From Rhizobium bangladeshense (GTDB lineage Bacteria; Pseudomonadota; Alphaproteobacteria; Rhizobiales; Rhizobiaceae): 64,000 nucleotides of DNA. The DNA lies in assembly GCF_001662075.1 (NCBI RefSeq), contig NZ_LYPL01000018.1:48827-112826 (forward strand). The letters run 5' to 3'. This document shows positions 32,588-41,251 of the stretch, in pieces. Numbering within the stretch: position 1 is the first letter of the stretch; every line of letters begins with the position of its first letter. Made by a program: the position numbers and the translations under genes. The notes beneath the pieces are model-generated. The model was not told the DNA's origin, did not search any database, and saw only the letters and a list, made by a program, of their open reading frames with translations.

Positions 32588-32640
32588 TTTCTCCGTCTTC
32601 CTCCTTCGCCAGACAATCCTCGCTTACAATTGGTCTTTGC

Positions 32641-33771
32641 ATGCAATATCCCGTTTCCCCAAAGATGGGGCAGAGCCGTTTTCGCCGCTTTCGCCTGTTT
32701 TCGCCCATCCTGGCCGGTGCGACTTTACGAGAGCGATTGATCGCCTGTTTCGGCGCGTTGCTGGGCATCGGTCTCACCGGCGTCATCAGCGGCTATCTGT
32801 TCGGGCAAGGGCCACACCTACCCTTGATCGTCGCGCCGATGGGAGCCTCGGCGGTGCTGCTTTTTGCGGTGCCGGCAAGCCCGCTGGCGCAGCCATGGTC
32901 GATTATCGGCGGCAACACCATCTCCGCGATGATGGGCATCATTGCCGCTTACTTCATTCGTGATCCTATCATCGCAACCGGCGTCGGAGTTTCATTGGCA
33001 ATCGGGGCGATGTCGTTCACGCGATCGCTCCATCCTCCGGGAGGGGCTGCGGCGCTGACCGCGGTGCTCGGCGGTCCCGTCGTTGCCGGCTGGGGCTTCC
33101 TCTTTCCCTTCGTGCCCGTCGCCTTGAACTCCTGCATTCTCGTTGCACTTGGCCTGCTGTTCCACAAGCTTTCCAAGCGGAATTATCCGCATGTCGTGCC
33201 GAAGCCGGCGGAGAATCCCCATCAGACGATCGACCTGCCATCTGCCGTGCGGGTGGGCTTTCGCGAGGAGGATGTCGATTCCGCCCTGGAAGCGCTCGAT
33301 GAAACCTTCGATATCGATCGGGCCGATCTCAGCCGGGTGCTGCGGCAGGTCGAGTTGCAAGCCGCCATCCGCTCCAACGGCAAAATCAGCTGTGCCGATA
33401 TCATGTCGCGCGATTTGATCGCTATCGGCAAGGCTTCGGAACCGGATGCCGCACGGCATCTTCTCCTGAAGCATAATATCCGGACGTTGCCGGTGAAGGA
33501 TCCGGAGGGCCGTCTCGTCGGCACCGTCGGCCTGCGGGAGTTGTTCGCGTGCGGCGATACGATTGCCCATGCGATCTCCAAGCCGGCGGTGGCGAAGGCT
33601 TCGGACGCCGCTCTGTCGCTGCTGCCCGTTCTGACCGACGGGCGCACGCATGCCGTCATCATTGTCGATGACGATCATCGGATCCTCGGACTGATATCGC
33701 AAACGGATCTCCTGAGCGCCGTGGCGCGGCTGCTGCCGAGTGACGGCGAGGCGATCGCGGCCGTGGCATGA
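32641..33771 (+). CDS. HPP-family membrane protein with C-terminal CBS domains
   Basis: The 376-residue protein has an HPP membrane domain in residues about 25-180, with several hydrophobic segments and the signature His-Pro-Pro in FTRSLHPPGGAAALTAVLGG. A cytoplasmic part with two CBS motifs follows (residues about 240-370: SCADIMSRDLIAIGKASE, IRTLPVKDPEGRLVGTV, AVIIVDDDHRILGLISQTDLL). HPP proteins are thought to act as transporters, with nitrite transport shown for some plant members, and CBS pairs usually sense adenine nucleotides. The substrate here is unknown. It follows a LysR gene and may be its target. Confidence 0.9.
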   Translation: MQYPVSPKMGQSRFRRFRLFSPILAGATLRERLIACFGALLGIGLTGVISGYLFGQGPHLPLIVAPMGASAVLLFAVPASPLAQPWSIIGGNTISAMMGIIAAYFIRDPIIATGVGVSLAIGAMSFTRSLHPPGGAAALTAVLGGPVVAGWGFLFPFVPVALNSCILVALGLLFHKLSKRNYPHVVPKPAENPHQTIDLPSAVRVGFREEDVDSALEALDETFDIDRADLSRVLRQVELQAAIRSNGKISCADIMSRDLIAIGKASEPDAARHLLLKHNIRTLPVKDPEGRLVGTVGLRELFACGDTIAHAISKPAVAKASDAALSLLPVLTDGRTHAVIIVDDDHRILGLISQTDLLSAVARLLPSDGEAIAAVA

Positions 33772-33833
33772 CCTCGCGGAGCGGCTCGGCTGCCACAGGC
33801 CGGTTTAGGCATCACGGCCACATGCTTTCGTCG

Positions 33834-36800
33834 TCAGTTGAGTGGGGACGCCGTGTGTGACCGTGGGATTGCGGGATTTTCCGACACTATCCGGGCAATG
33901 ACCTGGAGCGGATGCGGGATGCGCCTGCCGTCGATTTCCTTCACCTGGGAGCGGCAGGAATATCCGGTCGCCATGAGGATATCGGCATCGCCAGCTGCAT
34001 CGAGCTCCGGTTTCCAGCTCATCGCATAAAGGCTCTCGGAGATCGGCCGGTTGCGGGCCTCGTGTCCGAAGGTGCCGGCCATGCCGCAACAACCGGTTTG
34101 CGCCGCCTGAAGATCGACGCCGAGGCTGTCGAACACCTTTTGCCATTGTGCGACGGAGGCCGGCGCATTGGTGCGTTCTGTGCAGTGAGCCATCAATCGG
34201 AAGTTGCCGCCTTTAATGGCAGAAGGCGAAGCAGTCAGCCGGTCGAGGTTGGCGGCGAGCCATTCCTGTGGAAGCAGGACCGTTGCCTTGAGCAACCCCT
34301 TATATTCGCTGCGGAAGGCGAGCGTCATGGACGGATCGAGGCCGACGAGCGCGACGCCCGCTTCATCCAGTCGCTCCAGATAACGCGCGGTCCGCTTGGC
34401 CGCAGCCTCGAAGCGTCCGAGATAACCGTGAACATGCAGGGCCTTGCCGTTGATGTGGGACGCCGCAAGAAGGGGCGCCAGTCCCATTTTCCGGGCGATC
34501 CCGATGGCTGCCAGCGCAACATCGGGATCGAAATAGGTGGTAAAAGCGTCGGCGACGAAAACCACGCTCCGCTGCCTTTCCTGCGGCGACAGGGCGTCGA
34601 TCGATTGTGGCGTCGCAAGCGGCACGTCGAGGTGGGCGGCTTCCTTTGCGAGCGAGATATGCGGTAGACGCGGCAGGGAGGTCAGCCCGGCGACACGCAT
34701 CATGGTTCTGCCGGCGCGCGTGCCCACGACCAAATTATAGGCGGGCCGGATGCGCCGGACGAGCGGCAGGGTGGTTTCGATTGCCGCGACCAGCGGATCC
34801 TTCAGCGGGCGGAGGTAGCGTCCGTAATAGAGTTCCAGGAATTTCGAGCGGAAGGCCGGCACACTGACCTTCACCGGGCACTGCCCCGCGCAGGCCTTGC
34901 AGGCCAGGCACGTGTCCATCGCCGCGCGCACCTCATGGGAAAAGTCATCCCGGTTTGCCGGGTTCAGCGAATTGAACGCCCGCCGCGCCAGGCCGGCGAA
35001 CGGAATGCTCCGCCGCATGCGCATCGCCTCCTGTCGGGGATCGATGTCCTTCTCGGCAAGCAGCCTCAGCCATTCCCGCATCAGGGCGGCGCGCCCCTTG
35101 GGCGAAAATCGCCGGTCGCGCGTCGCCTTATAGGAGGGGCACATCGGGCTCGTCTCGTCGAAATCGAAACAGGCGCCGTTGCCGTTGCAATAGGCGGCGT
35201 TGTCGAAGGCGGACCGGATTTCGTTGCCGATGATGCGGTCCGTATCTCCGCGCAACGGGACGTCGTCGATCTTCGTCAGCACTTCCGCGGAAGGGGTTGC
35301 GATCTTGCCCGGATTGAGCCGATTCTCAGGATCGAAAGCCCGCTTGATCTCCTGCAGGCTGGGATAGAGATCGCCGAAAAACTCCGGCACATATTCCGAA
35401 CGCACGCCCTTGCCATGCTCTCCCCAGAGCACCCCGCCGTATTTGCGGGTAAGCGCCACGACGGCGTCGCTGACCTCCCGAACCAGCCGGACGTGATCGT
35501 CGCGGGTCAGATCGAGTGCCGGCCGCACGTGCAGGACGCCGGCATCGACATGGCCGAACATGCCGTAGGAGAGGCCGGCGCCATCGAGAAGCGCGCGGAA
35601 CTCGCGAATATAGGCCGCCAAATTCTCCGGCGGCACGGCCGTATCCTCGACGAAAGCGACGGGCCTGACCGGCCCTTCCACATTGCCGAGCAGGCCGACC
35701 GCTCGCTTGCGCATCGACCAGATCGCCTCGACATCGGCATGGCTCCGGGCGATCGTATAGCCGGCATGGCGCGCATTCGTACCGGTGTCGAGCGCGGCGG
35801 TCACCTGCGCAAGCTTGCGCTCGAGTTCGTCTTCATTATCGGCAAGCACTTCGGCGATGTTGATGCCGTTCGTGGCGCTGCCCGGATCGTCGGGAAAGAA
35901 GCGGGCGATGCCGGTCCAGACGATATCGCCTTTCGCGAGGCCAAGCACTTTCTCGTCGACCGTTTCGACCGAGGCGACCTTCAGCGCCACGAGGTCGAGC
36001 GCGTCCTCCAGGGCGGCGTTGAAATCGCAGTAGCGGATGTTGATCAGCGCTGCATGGGCCGGGATCGGCAGAAGGTTGAGTTCGGCTTCGGCGATCATCG
36101 CCAGCGTTCCCTCCGAGCCGCAAAGAACGGCATTGAGGTCGAAGCGTCCGTCGTCACGCCTGATATGGGCGAGGTCGTAGCCGGTCATGTAGCGGTTGAG
36201 CTTCGGAAAGATCTCGGCGATCTGCTCGCGCTTCTCCAGCGCGATCCGATCGACCCTGCTGTGGATCTCACCAACGCGATCTTTTCGAGCGGTGATCTCC
36301 GCGAGCGCCCCCGCTTCGAGCGGCCGCGACCAGAAATCGGAGCCGTCCATCAGGACGATACGCAATCCGAGAACGTGGTTGCTGGTCTTGCCGTAGAGGC
36401 ATGAACCCTGGCCGCAGGCATCGGTGGAGATCATGCCGCCGATTGTGGCGCGGTTGGAGGTGGAAAGTTCGGGCGCGAAGAACAGGCCGTAGGGCTTCAG
36501 AGCCCGGTTCAGCTCATCCTTGACAACGCCCGCCTGGACACGCGCAATTCTGCGGACAGGGTCGATGTCGAGAATCGATTTCATATGCCGCGAACAATCC
36601 ACCACGACGCCCGATGTCAGGGATTGACCGTTGGTGCCGGTGCCGCCGCCGCGCGGCGCGATGCTTATCTCCCGGAAGGCCGATTCCGACAGCACGGCCG
36701 CCACGACCTGCAGGTCTTCGACGCTCATTGGAAAGAGGACGCCGGTCGGCTCGACCTGGTAGATGGAATTGTCGGTTGAGAATACGGTCCGGCTCGCCGC

Positions 36801-36902
36801 ACCGGTCTCGATATCGCCGTCAAATCCCGCCTCGACGAGCCGCTGGAAAAAACCCGCGGCGGGAAGCGGGATGGGAGCCTTCGGCTGGAGGCGTGGGATC
36901 AT
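33834..36902 (-). CDS. ydiJ: D-2-hydroxyglutarate dehydrogenase, YdiJ-like FAD/Fe-S protein
   Basis: Read from the ATG at 36902 (AAGG seven bases upstream) the protein has 1022 residues, matching YdiJ; a GTG seven codons upstream is possible. The N-terminal FAD-binding PCMH domain holds ISIAPRGGGTGTNGQSLTSG and ATIGGMISTDACGQGSC. A vanillyl-alcohol-oxidase-type C-terminal FAD domain follows (FGHVDAGVLHVRP, GGVLWGEHGKGVRSEY). Iron-sulfur cysteines are in CNGNGAC...MCPSYKATRD and, near residues 660-675, CLACKACAGQCPVKVSVP. A CCG-type domain near residue 930 has GCCGMAGTFGHE. YdiJ oxidises D-2-hydroxyglutarate to 2-oxoglutarate. The gene is monocistronic and convergent with the HPP-CBS gene. Confidence 0.9.
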   Translation of the reverse strand: MIPRLQPKAPIPLPAAGFFQRLVEAGFDGDIETGAASRTVFSTDNSIYQVEPTGVLFPMSVEDLQVVAAVLSESAFREISIAPRGGGTGTNGQSLTSGVVVDCSRHMKSILDIDPVRRIARVQAGVVKDELNRALKPYGLFFAPELSTSNRATIGGMISTDACGQGSCLYGKTSNHVLGLRIVLMDGSDFWSRPLEAGALAEITARKDRVGEIHSRVDRIALEKREQIAEIFPKLNRYMTGYDLAHIRRDDGRFDLNAVLCGSEGTLAMIAEAELNLLPIPAHAALINIRYCDFNAALEDALDLVALKVASVETVDEKVLGLAKGDIVWTGIARFFPDDPGSATNGINIAEVLADNEDELERKLAQVTAALDTGTNARHAGYTIARSHADVEAIWSMRKRAVGLLGNVEGPVRPVAFVEDTAVPPENLAAYIREFRALLDGAGLSYGMFGHVDAGVLHVRPALDLTRDDHVRLVREVSDAVVALTRKYGGVLWGEHGKGVRSEYVPEFFGDLYPSLQEIKRAFDPENRLNPGKIATPSAEVLTKIDDVPLRGDTDRIIGNEIRSAFDNAAYCNGNGACFDFDETSPMCPSYKATRDRRFSPKGRAALMREWLRLLAEKDIDPRQEAMRMRRSIPFAGLARRAFNSLNPANRDDFSHEVRAAMDTCLACKACAGQCPVKVSVPAFRSKFLELYYGRYLRPLKDPLVAAIETTLPLVRRIRPAYNLVVGTRAGRTMMRVAGLTSLPRLPHISLAKEAAHLDVPLATPQSIDALSPQERQRSVVFVADAFTTYFDPDVALAAIGIARKMGLAPLLAASHINGKALHVHGYLGRFEAAAKRTARYLERLDEAGVALVGLDPSMTLAFRSEYKGLLKATVLLPQEWLAANLDRLTASPSAIKGGNFRLMAHCTERTNAPASVAQWQKVFDSLGVDLQAAQTGCCGMAGTFGHEARNRPISESLYAMSWKPELDAAGDADILMATGYSCRSQVKEIDGRRIPHPLQVIARIVSENPAIPRSHTASPLN

Positions 36903-36979
36903 TTCGAAACCTTCAGAATGCACTCGAGCCTGTCACTAGCGCATTGGTTCGAAAATCGGAAGGCGTCGTCAGCGGCCTG

Positions 36980-37246
36980 TCAACCGGTCGGCGTGGCCGC
37001 CGATCGGTTGACAGCGCCGTCCGCTTCGAAGAGGCCGCGGGCCGCCCCGACCATCGACTGCAGGTGGTTAGGGTCGCGCACGCCCTGTCGGTAGAGCTCG
37101 ATGATGATGCTCGCCATTCGTTCGGCTTCGTCGCTGTCCCTTGCTATCGCATAATCGGTGCTGAGCTTGTCGAAGACGCGCTGGCAGGTTGCAAGATCGC
37201 GGGAGTCCAGCGGCACCTGCGATCGGTTTGTGATCGTTTGAACCAT
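36980..37246 (-). CDS. Small hypothetical protein, 88 residues
   Basis: This hydrophilic, largely helical protein (MVQTITNRSQVPLDSRDL, then ASIIIELYRQGVRDPNHLQSM) has GAGGGAATAAG just before the ATG. It contains no membrane segment or cysteine. It lies 66 bases beyond groEL on the same strand, but the groESL terminator intervenes, so it probably has its own promoter or depends on readthrough. Small proteins of this type are common in rhizobia. No function is recognised. Confidence 0.7.
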   Translation of the reverse strand: MVQTITNRSQVPLDSRDLATCQRVFDKLSTDYAIARDSDEAERMASIIIELYRQGVRDPNHLQSMVGAARGLFEADGAVNRSAATPTG

Positions 37247-37265
37247 CTTATTCCCTCAGAAAACA

Positions 37266-37297
37266 GCCCGCCCGGACATCATCCTGTCGGGGCGGGC
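37266..37297 (-). terminator. Rho-independent terminator of groESL
   Basis: Two 13-base arms (37266-37278 and 37285-37297, one mismatch, 6-base loop) form a strong GC-rich stem. On the minus strand it is followed by TGTTTTCTG. It lies 15 bases after the groEL stop codon. Confidence 0.88.
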
Positions 37298-37312
37298 CGG
37301 CGATCTTTCGTC

Positions 37313-38941
37313 TCAGAAGTCCATGCCGGGGCCGCCCGGCATTGCCGGAGGGGCATCCTTCTTCGGCTTCTCGGCGACCATGGCTTCCGTCGTCACGAGA
37401 AGACCGGCGATGGATGCCGCGTCCTGAAGCGCGGTGCGAACGACCTTCGCCGGATCGATGACGCCCTGCGCGTAGAGGTCGCCATATTCACCGGTCTGGG
37501 CGTTCCAGCCATAGGAGAACTCGCTCTTCTCGCGCAACTTGCCGACGATGATGGAGCCTTCCGCTCCGGCGTTTTCGGCGATCTGACGAGCCGGCGCCTC
37601 AAGTGCGCGGCGAACGATGTCGACGCCGACGCGCTGATCGTCATTGGCGGTCTGGACTTTTCCAAGCGCCTTGACGCTACGCAGCAGCGCCACGCCGCCG
37701 CCGGGCAGAATGCCTTCTTCGACCGCTGCTCGGGTTGCATGCAGCGCATCGTCGACGCGGTCCTTCTTTTCCTTCACTTCGACCTCCGTCGAGCCGCCGA
37801 CGCGGATGACGGCAACGCCGCCTGCGAGCTTGGCAAGACGTTCCTGCAGCTTCTCGCGGTCGTAGTCGGAGGTGGTGTCTTCGATCTGCGCCTTGATCTG
37901 GGCAATACGGCCTTCGATGTCGGACTTGGCGCCCGAACCGTCGACGATCGTGGTGTTCTCCTTCTCGACCGACACCTTCTTGGCGCGACCGAGCATGTCG
38001 AGTGTCACGGATTCGAGCTTGATGCCGAGGTCTTCGGAGATGACGGTGCCGGCCGTGAGCACGGCGATGTCTTCGAGCATGGCCTTGCGGCGGTCGCCGA
38101 AGCCAGGGGCCTTGACGGCAGCGATCTTCAGGCCGCCGCGCAGCTTGTTGACGACGAGCGTTGCAAGGGCTTCGCCTTCGACGTCTTCGGCGATGATGAG
38201 GAGCGGCTTGCCGGACTGGACGACGGCTTCGAGGATCGGCAGCATCGATTGCAGGTTCGAGAGCTTCTTCTCGTGGATCAGGATATAGGGATCCTCGAAC
38301 TCGACCCGCATCTTGTCGGCATTGGTGACGAAGTAGGGGCTGAGATAGCCGCGGTCGAACTGCATGCCTTCGACGACTTCGAGTTCAGTTTCAGCGGTCT
38401 TGGCTTCTTCAACCGTGATGACGCCTTCATTGCCGACCTTTTCCATCGCCTCCGCCAGGAAGCGGCCGATTTCAGCATCGCCATTGGCGGAGATCGTGCC
38501 GACCTGGGCGATCTCGGAATTGTTGGAGATATTACGGGCGTTGGCCTTCAGTTCCGCGACGATGGCGGCGACGGCAAGATCGATGCCGCGCTTCAGGTCC
38601 ATCGGGTTCATGCCTGAAGTAACGGCCTTGGCGCCCTCCTTGACGATGGCCTGGGCGAGAACCGTCGCCGTCGTGGTGCCGTCGCCGGCGATGTCGCTGG
38701 TCTTCGAAGCGACCTCGCGGACCATCTGGGCGCCCATGTTCTCGAACTTGTCTTCGAGTTCGATTTCCTTGGCGACCGAAACGCCGTCCTTGGTGATGCG
38801 CGGCGCGCCGAAGGACTTGTCGATCACGACGTTGCGGCCCTTCGGGCCAAGGGTCACTTTCACGGCGTTGGCCAGGATGTCGACGCCGCGCAAGAGCTTC
38901 TCGCGGGCTTCGACGTTGAATTTGACTTCTTTAGCAGCCAT
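37313..38941 (-). CDS. groEL: Chaperonin GroEL (Cpn60)
   Basis: The 542-residue protein is full-length GroEL: MAAKEVKFNVEAREKLLRGV start, ATP-binding VTLGPKGRNVVIDKSFGAP and DGTTTATVLAQAI, apical domain with GYLSPYFVTNADKM, and the C-terminal Gly-Met-rich end PPAMPGGPGMDF. It assembles into the double-ring folding chamber with GroES. The gene follows groES by 47 bases in an operon with CIRCE control and a downstream terminator. Rhizobia often carry several groEL copies; the HrcA-CIRCE-type control seen here distinguishes this copy from RpoH- or NifA-controlled ones. Confidence 0.98.
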   Translation of the reverse strand: MAAKEVKFNVEAREKLLRGVDILANAVKVTLGPKGRNVVIDKSFGAPRITKDGVSVAKEIELEDKFENMGAQMVREVASKTSDIAGDGTTTATVLAQAIVKEGAKAVTSGMNPMDLKRGIDLAVAAIVAELKANARNISNNSEIAQVGTISANGDAEIGRFLAEAMEKVGNEGVITVEEAKTAETELEVVEGMQFDRGYLSPYFVTNADKMRVEFEDPYILIHEKKLSNLQSMLPILEAVVQSGKPLLIIAEDVEGEALATLVVNKLRGGLKIAAVKAPGFGDRRKAMLEDIAVLTAGTVISEDLGIKLESVTLDMLGRAKKVSVEKENTTIVDGSGAKSDIEGRIAQIKAQIEDTTSDYDREKLQERLAKLAGGVAVIRVGGSTEVEVKEKKDRVDDALHATRAAVEEGILPGGGVALLRSVKALGKVQTANDDQRVGVDIVRRALEAPARQIAENAGAEGSIIVGKLREKSEFSYGWNAQTGEYGDLYAQGVIDPAKVVRTALQDAASIAGLLVTTEAMVAEKPKKDAPPAMPGGPGMDF

Positions 38942-38988
38942 GTCCTCACTCCTTCATAGGCAGCTAGCATTGACCACGTCCTGAGGGT

Positions 38989-39303
38989 TCAGGCGGCCTG
39001 CTTTCCTTCGCTCTGGGCCTCGATGATGCCCATCACGTCGCTTTCCTTCATGATCAGCAGGTCTTCGCCGTTGATCTTGATCTCCGTTCCGGACCACTTG
39101 CCGAACAGGATGCGGTCGCCGACCTTGACGTCGAGCGCCTGAATCTGGCCTGCATCATTGCGCGCGCCGGGGCCGACGGCGATGACCTCGCCTTCCTGCG
39201 GCTTTTCCTTGGCGGTGTCGGGGATGATGATGCCGCCCTTGGTCTTTTCCTCGGAATCGACGCGGCGGACGAGAATGCGATCATGAAGCGGTCGGAACGA
39301 CAT
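38989..39303 (-). CDS. groES: Co-chaperonin GroES (Cpn10)
   Basis: The 104-residue protein begins MSFRPLHDRILVRRVDSEEK at the ATG at 39303, with GGAGG seven bases upstream. It contains the mobile loop EKTKGGIIIPDTAKEKPQEG and the typical ending of the fold (GTEIKINGEDLLIMKESDVMGI). The frame extends 50 codons upstream, but that part is the untranslated leader. GroES caps the GroEL ring. The leader from CIRCE to the start codon is about 145 bases. Confidence 0.97.
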   Translation of the reverse strand: MSFRPLHDRILVRRVDSEEKTKGGIIIPDTAKEKPQEGEVIAVGPGARNDAGQIQALDVKVGDRILFGKWSGTEIKINGEDLLIMKESDVMGIIEAQSEGKQAA

Positions 39304-39446
39304 GTTTTCCTCCAATGGACAAACAATAATGATGTTGTTCCCCTGGCCGGACCGGATGACGAGGTCCGGGCGGGTGCAAAGTCGCGCGCCTTGCGGGATT
39401 GATCTGGTTCGACGGTTTTTCGATTTCAAGGGGCGGCGCAGAAAAA

Positions 39447-39473
39447 TTAGCACTCGCTGCCGGCGACTGCTAA
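39447..39473 (-). promoter_or_regulatory. CIRCE element (HrcA operator) of groESL
   Basis: TTAGCACTC, nine bases, then GACTGCTAA matches the CIRCE consensus (TTAGCACTC-N9-GAGTGCTAA) with a single mismatch in the right arm. It lies 144 bases upstream of groES, where HrcA would repress. A CTTGAA (minus strand, 39430-39425) follows and may be a -35 element. No hrcA gene is in the window. Confidence 0.93.
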
Positions 39474-39483
39474 TGGCCCGCGG

Positions 39484-39508
39484 GGAACAGAAGACCGGCT
39501 CCTGCGTT
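39484..39508 (+). promoter_or_regulatory. EcfG-type general stress promoter
   Basis: GGAAC (39484-39488), 16 bases, then CGTT (39505-39508) is an exact match to the alphaproteobacterial EcfG consensus GGAAC-N16/17-CGTT. It points to the 96-residue protein gene at 39658, leaving a leader of about 140 bases, and starts 11 bases beyond the CIRCE element. Confidence 0.75.
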
Positions 39509-39657
39509 CGAACTAATGACGATGGTCGTCCCCTCGTCTCGAAGACGAATTCAAAACTGTATTCCGGCTTGAATCCGGATTTCGGCGTTCCTAGCTCTCA
39601 GGCGATCGAGGCTCGATGAGCTCGATCACCGTCCCACGTCTTTTAGGAGTGAGTGAC

Positions 39658-39948
39658 ATGGAAGAGAAGACCAATATAATCAAAGACCTCACTATCGAGG
39701 AACGCGAGGAAATCTTCGTCGACATTGCTCGAACGCTGGAGGATACGGCGCGCGAGGCTCTCGTCGAGGGCAATATGCACTTTGCTGTACTGTCGAACAA
39801 CATGGCCGAAGCGATCCGCATCAACGCCGACGAACTCGCCCGGGACGATCCTGAGAATGCCGAGCGCGTATTGCTCCAGGCGACAGCAATGATCTCGCAA
39901 TTCGAGGCCGTGCACCCCTATCGCATGGTAAGCATGGCCGTTCACTGA
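39658..39948 (+). CDS. Hypothetical protein, 96 residues, probable general-stress gene
   Basis: The protein starts MEEKTNIIKDLTIEEREEIF; AGGAG lies nine bases before the ATG. It is acidic and predicted mostly helical (VDIARTLEDTAREALVEGN, NNMAEAIRINADELARDD), without membrane or metal-binding motifs. An exact EcfG-type promoter lies upstream. It is divergent from groESL. Its function is unknown, but the promoter indicates induction by general stress and stationary phase. Confidence 0.75.
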   Translation: MEEKTNIIKDLTIEEREEIFVDIARTLEDTAREALVEGNMHFAVLSNNMAEAIRINADELARDDPENAERVLLQATAMISQFEAVHPYRMVSMAVH

Positions 39949-39978
39949 TTGCCGCGCTCAAATCAATCGCCAGCGTGC

Positions 39979-40003
39979 GGAACTCTCACAGCTGGAGAAG
40001 GTT
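39979..40003 (+). promoter_or_regulatory. EcfG-like promoter with variant -10
   Basis: GGAAC (39979-39983), 16 bases, then GGTT (40000-40003) differs from the EcfG consensus at one -10 base. It ends 28 bases before the start at 40032, an ideal distance for a promoter of that gene. Confidence 0.6.
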
Positions 40004-40031
40004 AATGGATCACAGCATCGAAAGGTGATCC

Positions 40032-40388
40032 ATGACGACTTCGAAAACCAACACACCACCCGAAAGCGGAACAGACGACGCGCGTTCCTTCGACACGCAA
40101 CGGGCCGAGGTCGATCGCCAGAGAGCATCGGACGCAGCCCGGCGCAACGCGAGTTCAACATCGGATCGCGACAGCGGCACCGAAACGCCAAGCCTGAAAC
40201 TCGCGAAAGAGTATCTGAGCCTCGGTGGGCGCCGCCGGTCCAAGATCGACGACAATATCACCACTGTCCGCCAATGGGAGGAGGATCCGCCGGCGGCCGA
40301 ACGCTTCTGGCAGGAGCGGGTGGAGACGCTTTCGAAGGCTGAGCGCAAGCAGGTGGAGGATTTTCTCCCCACCATCAACACGCCTTGA
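40032..40388 (+). CDS. Hypothetical hydrophilic protein, 118 residues
   Basis: The protein is very rich in Ser, Thr, Asp, Glu, Arg and Gln in its first half (residues 1-55, probably disordered), then has a more ordered tail (LAKEYLSLGGRRRSKIDDN, RFWQERVETLSKAERKQVEDFL). AAGG lies seven bases upstream of the ATG. A near-consensus EcfG promoter precedes it. Low-complexity hydrophilic proteins of this kind are typical of rhizobial stress regulons. It heads a probable three-gene transcript with the DUF2934 and HD-domain genes. Confidence 0.65.
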   Translation: MTTSKTNTPPESGTDDARSFDTQRAEVDRQRASDAARRNASSTSDRDSGTETPSLKLAKEYLSLGGRRRSKIDDNITTVRQWEEDPPAAERFWQERVETLSKAERKQVEDFLPTINTP

Positions 40389-40445
40389 AACACGGCCGCT
40401 CGAGGCGAAACCAAACTGCGAGGTCTGGTCGAACTGGAGAAGATC

Positions 40446-40772
40446 ATGGCCACAGACAAACACGAACAGATACGCCGGCGGGCCTACGAAATCTGGGAGG
40501 CCGAAGGCCGCCCTGAAGGGGCGGATCTGCGTCACTGGATGCAAGCCTGCGACGAGCTGGCTGGTGAGGACGAGGATGAGACGCTGCAGGACCTGCTCGA
40601 TCAAGACGACAGGGACGACGCGGCGCTGCTTCAAGGCGCCGGGGAAAGCGGCGATCTCGATCGGCCACGCCCCGGATTTGGTCAAAGTGCCGGGGCGACA
40701 CCGCCCGATATCGAGATAACCACGGGGGAGAAGCCTTCCCGGCAAAAGATCAGAGAGACCGAAGGACCGTAA
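40446..40772 (+). CDS. DUF2934-domain protein
   Basis: The 108-residue protein begins with a DUF2934 segment (EQIRRRAYEIWEAEGRPEGADLRHWMQA, residues about 7-34), a short helical domain very common in rhizobial plasmid genes. The remainder is acidic and probably disordered (DELAGEDEDETLQDLLDQDDRDD). GGAGAAGATC precedes the ATG. It lies 57 bases after the previous gene and five before the HD-domain gene. Biochemical function is unknown; the context suggests stress. Confidence 0.8.
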   Translation: MATDKHEQIRRRAYEIWEAEGRPEGADLRHWMQACDELAGEDEDETLQDLLDQDDRDDAALLQGAGESGDLDRPRPGFGQSAGATPPDIEITTGEKPSRQKIRETEGP

Positions 40773-40777
40773 TCGTC

Positions 40778-41197
40778 ATGCAGCATCTCGACCACGCCAT
40801 GCAGATCGCTATGGAGGCACATGACGGCCAGACGGACAAAACCGGCCGGCCTTTCTTCGAGCACTGTCAGCGGGTCGCGCTTCTCGTGCCCGGCGACGAG
40901 GCTCGAACCGTCGCCTACCTTCACGACGTCGCCGAAAAAGGCAATGGCTGGACGCTCGACAGGTTGAAAGAGGAAGGCTTCCCGTCGGCGATCATCTCTG
41001 CGGTGGATGCATTGACCCGGCGGCCTGACGAGCCGGACGAGGAGTTCGTCAGACGTGCGGCAGCAAACCCGCTCGCTTTGCCTGTCAAGCGGGCCGACCT
41101 CGAAGACAATCTGCGCCAAGCCGAACAGGCCGGCAAAGACAAGCAAAAATATCAAAGCGGTCTGGATCTGCTACGCGATATTGAGAACGGACAATAA
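40778..41197 (+). CDS. HD-domain phosphohydrolase-like protein (RelA/SpoT HD-type)
   Basis: The 139-residue protein has the metal-binding pattern of short HD hydrolases related to the RelA/SpoT hydrolase domain: early AMEAHDGQTDKTGRPFFEHC, then TVAYLHDVAEKGNGW with the His-Asp pair, and a later Asp in PVKRADLEDNLRQA. Stand-alone proteins of this class include small alarmone hydrolases and other phosphohydrolases, so cleavage of a nucleotide such as (p)ppGpp is possible but unproven. It is the last gene of the probable stress transcript starting at 40032. Confidence 0.82.
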   Translation: MQHLDHAMQIAMEAHDGQTDKTGRPFFEHCQRVALLVPGDEARTVAYLHDVAEKGNGWTLDRLKEEGFPSAIISAVDALTRRPDEPDEEFVRRAAANPLALPVKRADLEDNLRQAEQAGKDKQKYQSGLDLLRDIENGQ

Positions 41198-41251
41198 TGT
41201 TCTCCTCCGGTAGCCCAGCGAAGGTCTGGCCGGCAAGAGGCGTTCGTGTCG

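Noticed and set aside
33834..36923. Start of the YdiJ-like protein seven codons upstream, at 36923
   Set aside because: That start is a GTG without a ribosome-binding site, whereas the ATG at 36902 has AAGG at a good distance and fits the length of YdiJ.
36614..38617. 667-codon plus-strand frame
   Set aside because: It lies antisense to ydiJ and groEL, both of which have clear family motifs and correct starts. The translated product is Arg/Asp-rich with no recognisable domain.
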